A DNA stretch of 5,659 nucleotides, taken from NCBI GenBank assembly GCA_035550315.1, contig DASZPL010000179.1, positions 1-5,659 on the forward strand, written 5' to 3'. Under the pieces are notes generated by a model, which saw nothing but the letters and a program-made list of their open reading frames with translations, was not told where the DNA came from and did not search any database. Made by a program: the position numbers and the translations under genes. Positions 5,367-5,659 of the stretch are shown here, piece after piece. The DNA comes from DASZPL01 sp035550315. Lineage in GTDB: Bacteria > Actinomycetota > Actinomycetes > JAFAQI01. How positions within the stretch are numbered: the stretch's first letter is position 1; each line of letters begins with the position of its first letter.

Positions 5367-5434
5367 CGATCATGGCGTTAGTCACCGGTTTGCGCGCCGA
5401 TTATGGCGTTACGGCGTCACTAACGCCATGATCG
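5367..5434. repeat. 16-bp perfect inverted repeat with internal third copy; possible terminator
   Basis: CGATCATGGCGTTAGT (5367-5382) and its exact reverse complement (5419-5434) enclose 36 bases. The loop carries another direct copy of the core, ATTATGGCGTTAC (5400-5412). It lies 23 bases downstream of the stop of the minus-strand partial gene, so it may act as its terminator, though no T-tract follows. The repeated core suggests a REP-like dispersed element different from the 1-64 family. Confidence 0.8.
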
Positions 5435-5456
5435 CGCGGCGAGGCGGGCCGGCTGG

Positions 5457-5659
5457 CTAGAACCACTGGCGCCTGCGTCGGGGCTTCTCGTCGCTGGGCT
5501 TCTCCTCGCTGGGCTTCTCGTCGCTGGGCTGCGGCTGGTCGGCGGGCTCGTCGACCGGCTCGTCGCTCGGCGGCGCTACCGCTTCGGGGCGCGGCGGCTC
5601 CGACCCCCGCAACGCGTCCAGCCCACTCGGGCCGGGCTCGTCCGTCGCCGGCTGCGGCG
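5457..5659 (-). CDS. C-terminal fragment of an unrecognised protein with a Pro/Glu-rich tail
   Basis: The minus strand is open for 67 codons from the window edge to the TAG at 5459-5457, so the gene's start lies outside. The visible tail is low complexity: Pro/Glu/Asp/Ser-rich (EPPRPEAVAPPSDEPVDEPA), then three PS(D/E)EK units, ending RRRRQWF. Codons are strongly G/C-ending, as in the neighbouring genes. The acidic stretch followed by a basic/aromatic end looks like a disordered C-terminal extension. No family can be named from this part. It is upstream of moeZ on the same strand, with 246 bases between, so co-transcription is uncertain. Confidence 0.6.
   Translation of the reverse strand, partial: PQPATDEPGPSGLDALRGSEPPRPEAVAPPSDEPVDEPADQPQPSDEKPSEEKPSDEKPRRRRQWF
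5481..5525 (-). repeat. 15-bp tandem repeat, three copies, in the partial gene
   Basis: Three in-frame 15-bp units (5481-5495, 5496-5510, 5511-5525) differ at one base and encode PSDEK, PSEEK, PSDEK. The 15-bp period preserves frame, so copy-number change would only lengthen or shorten the tail. Confidence 0.85.

Noticed and set aside
5213..5431. Plus-strand open frame of 72 codons upstream of moeZ
   Set aside because: It runs through the hexanucleotide microsatellite and the inverted repeat, has Ala-Ser runs made by the GTCGGC tract, and resembles no protein family I know.
1..5659. tRNA, rRNA, riboswitch or phage integration site
   Set aside because: No cloverleaf, conserved rRNA segment, known riboswitch core, integrase or transposase was seen on either strand.

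Overview
The window looks like ordinary chromosomal DNA of a high-GC actinomycete. The coding regions have G/C-rich third positions, GTG and TTG starts are used, and the MoeZ and DUF559-type proteins read like actinobacterial family members. I cannot name a genus. No gene-free stretch exceeds 300 bases; the longest lies between the moeZ start (5210) and the stop of the partial gene at the right edge (5457), and it holds only repeats and hairpins.

Layout, left to right. (1) 1-64 is a long palindromic repeat. (2) 119-1009 (+) is an AbiEi-like/DUF559 (Vsr-fold) protein. (3) 1017-1177 is a cluster of full and partial copies of the same palindromic repeat, lying between two convergent genes. (4) 1163-1450 (-) is a small alkyltransferase-like (ATL) DNA-repair protein with PWHR in place of the PCHR of methyltransferases. 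(5) 1511-2695 (-) is a secreted collagen-like protein with a long Gly-X-Thr-rich triple-helix region between two small cysteine-pair domains. (6) 2791-4041 (+), divergent from it, is a GT-A family 2 glycosyltransferase whose C-terminus resembles the second half of a class I SAM methyltransferase. (7) 4038-5210 (-) is MoeZ, an E1-like adenylyltransferase fused to a rhodanese domain. Its stop codon shares a CTAG with the stop of the glycosyltransferase. (8) 5211-5456 holds a short hairpin, a GTCGGC microsatellite and a 16-bp perfect inverted repeat. (9) 5457-5659 (-) is the C-terminal end of an unrecognised protein with a Pro/Glu-rich tail.

The most interesting unit is the divergent pair of collagen-like protein and glycosyltransferase. 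The collagen carries dense Gly-Pro-Thr and Gly-Ala-Thr triplets, a pattern known to be O-glycosylated on Thr in other bacterial collagens. The neighbouring enzyme is therefore a reasonable candidate for decorating it, but this is inference from adjacency and composition. MoeZ is a housekeeping sulfur-carrier activation enzyme and the ATL is a DNA-damage sensor; neither has an evident link to the collagen module. The repeats around the DUF559 gene and the ATL 3' end suggest local rearrangement by a dispersed palindromic element.
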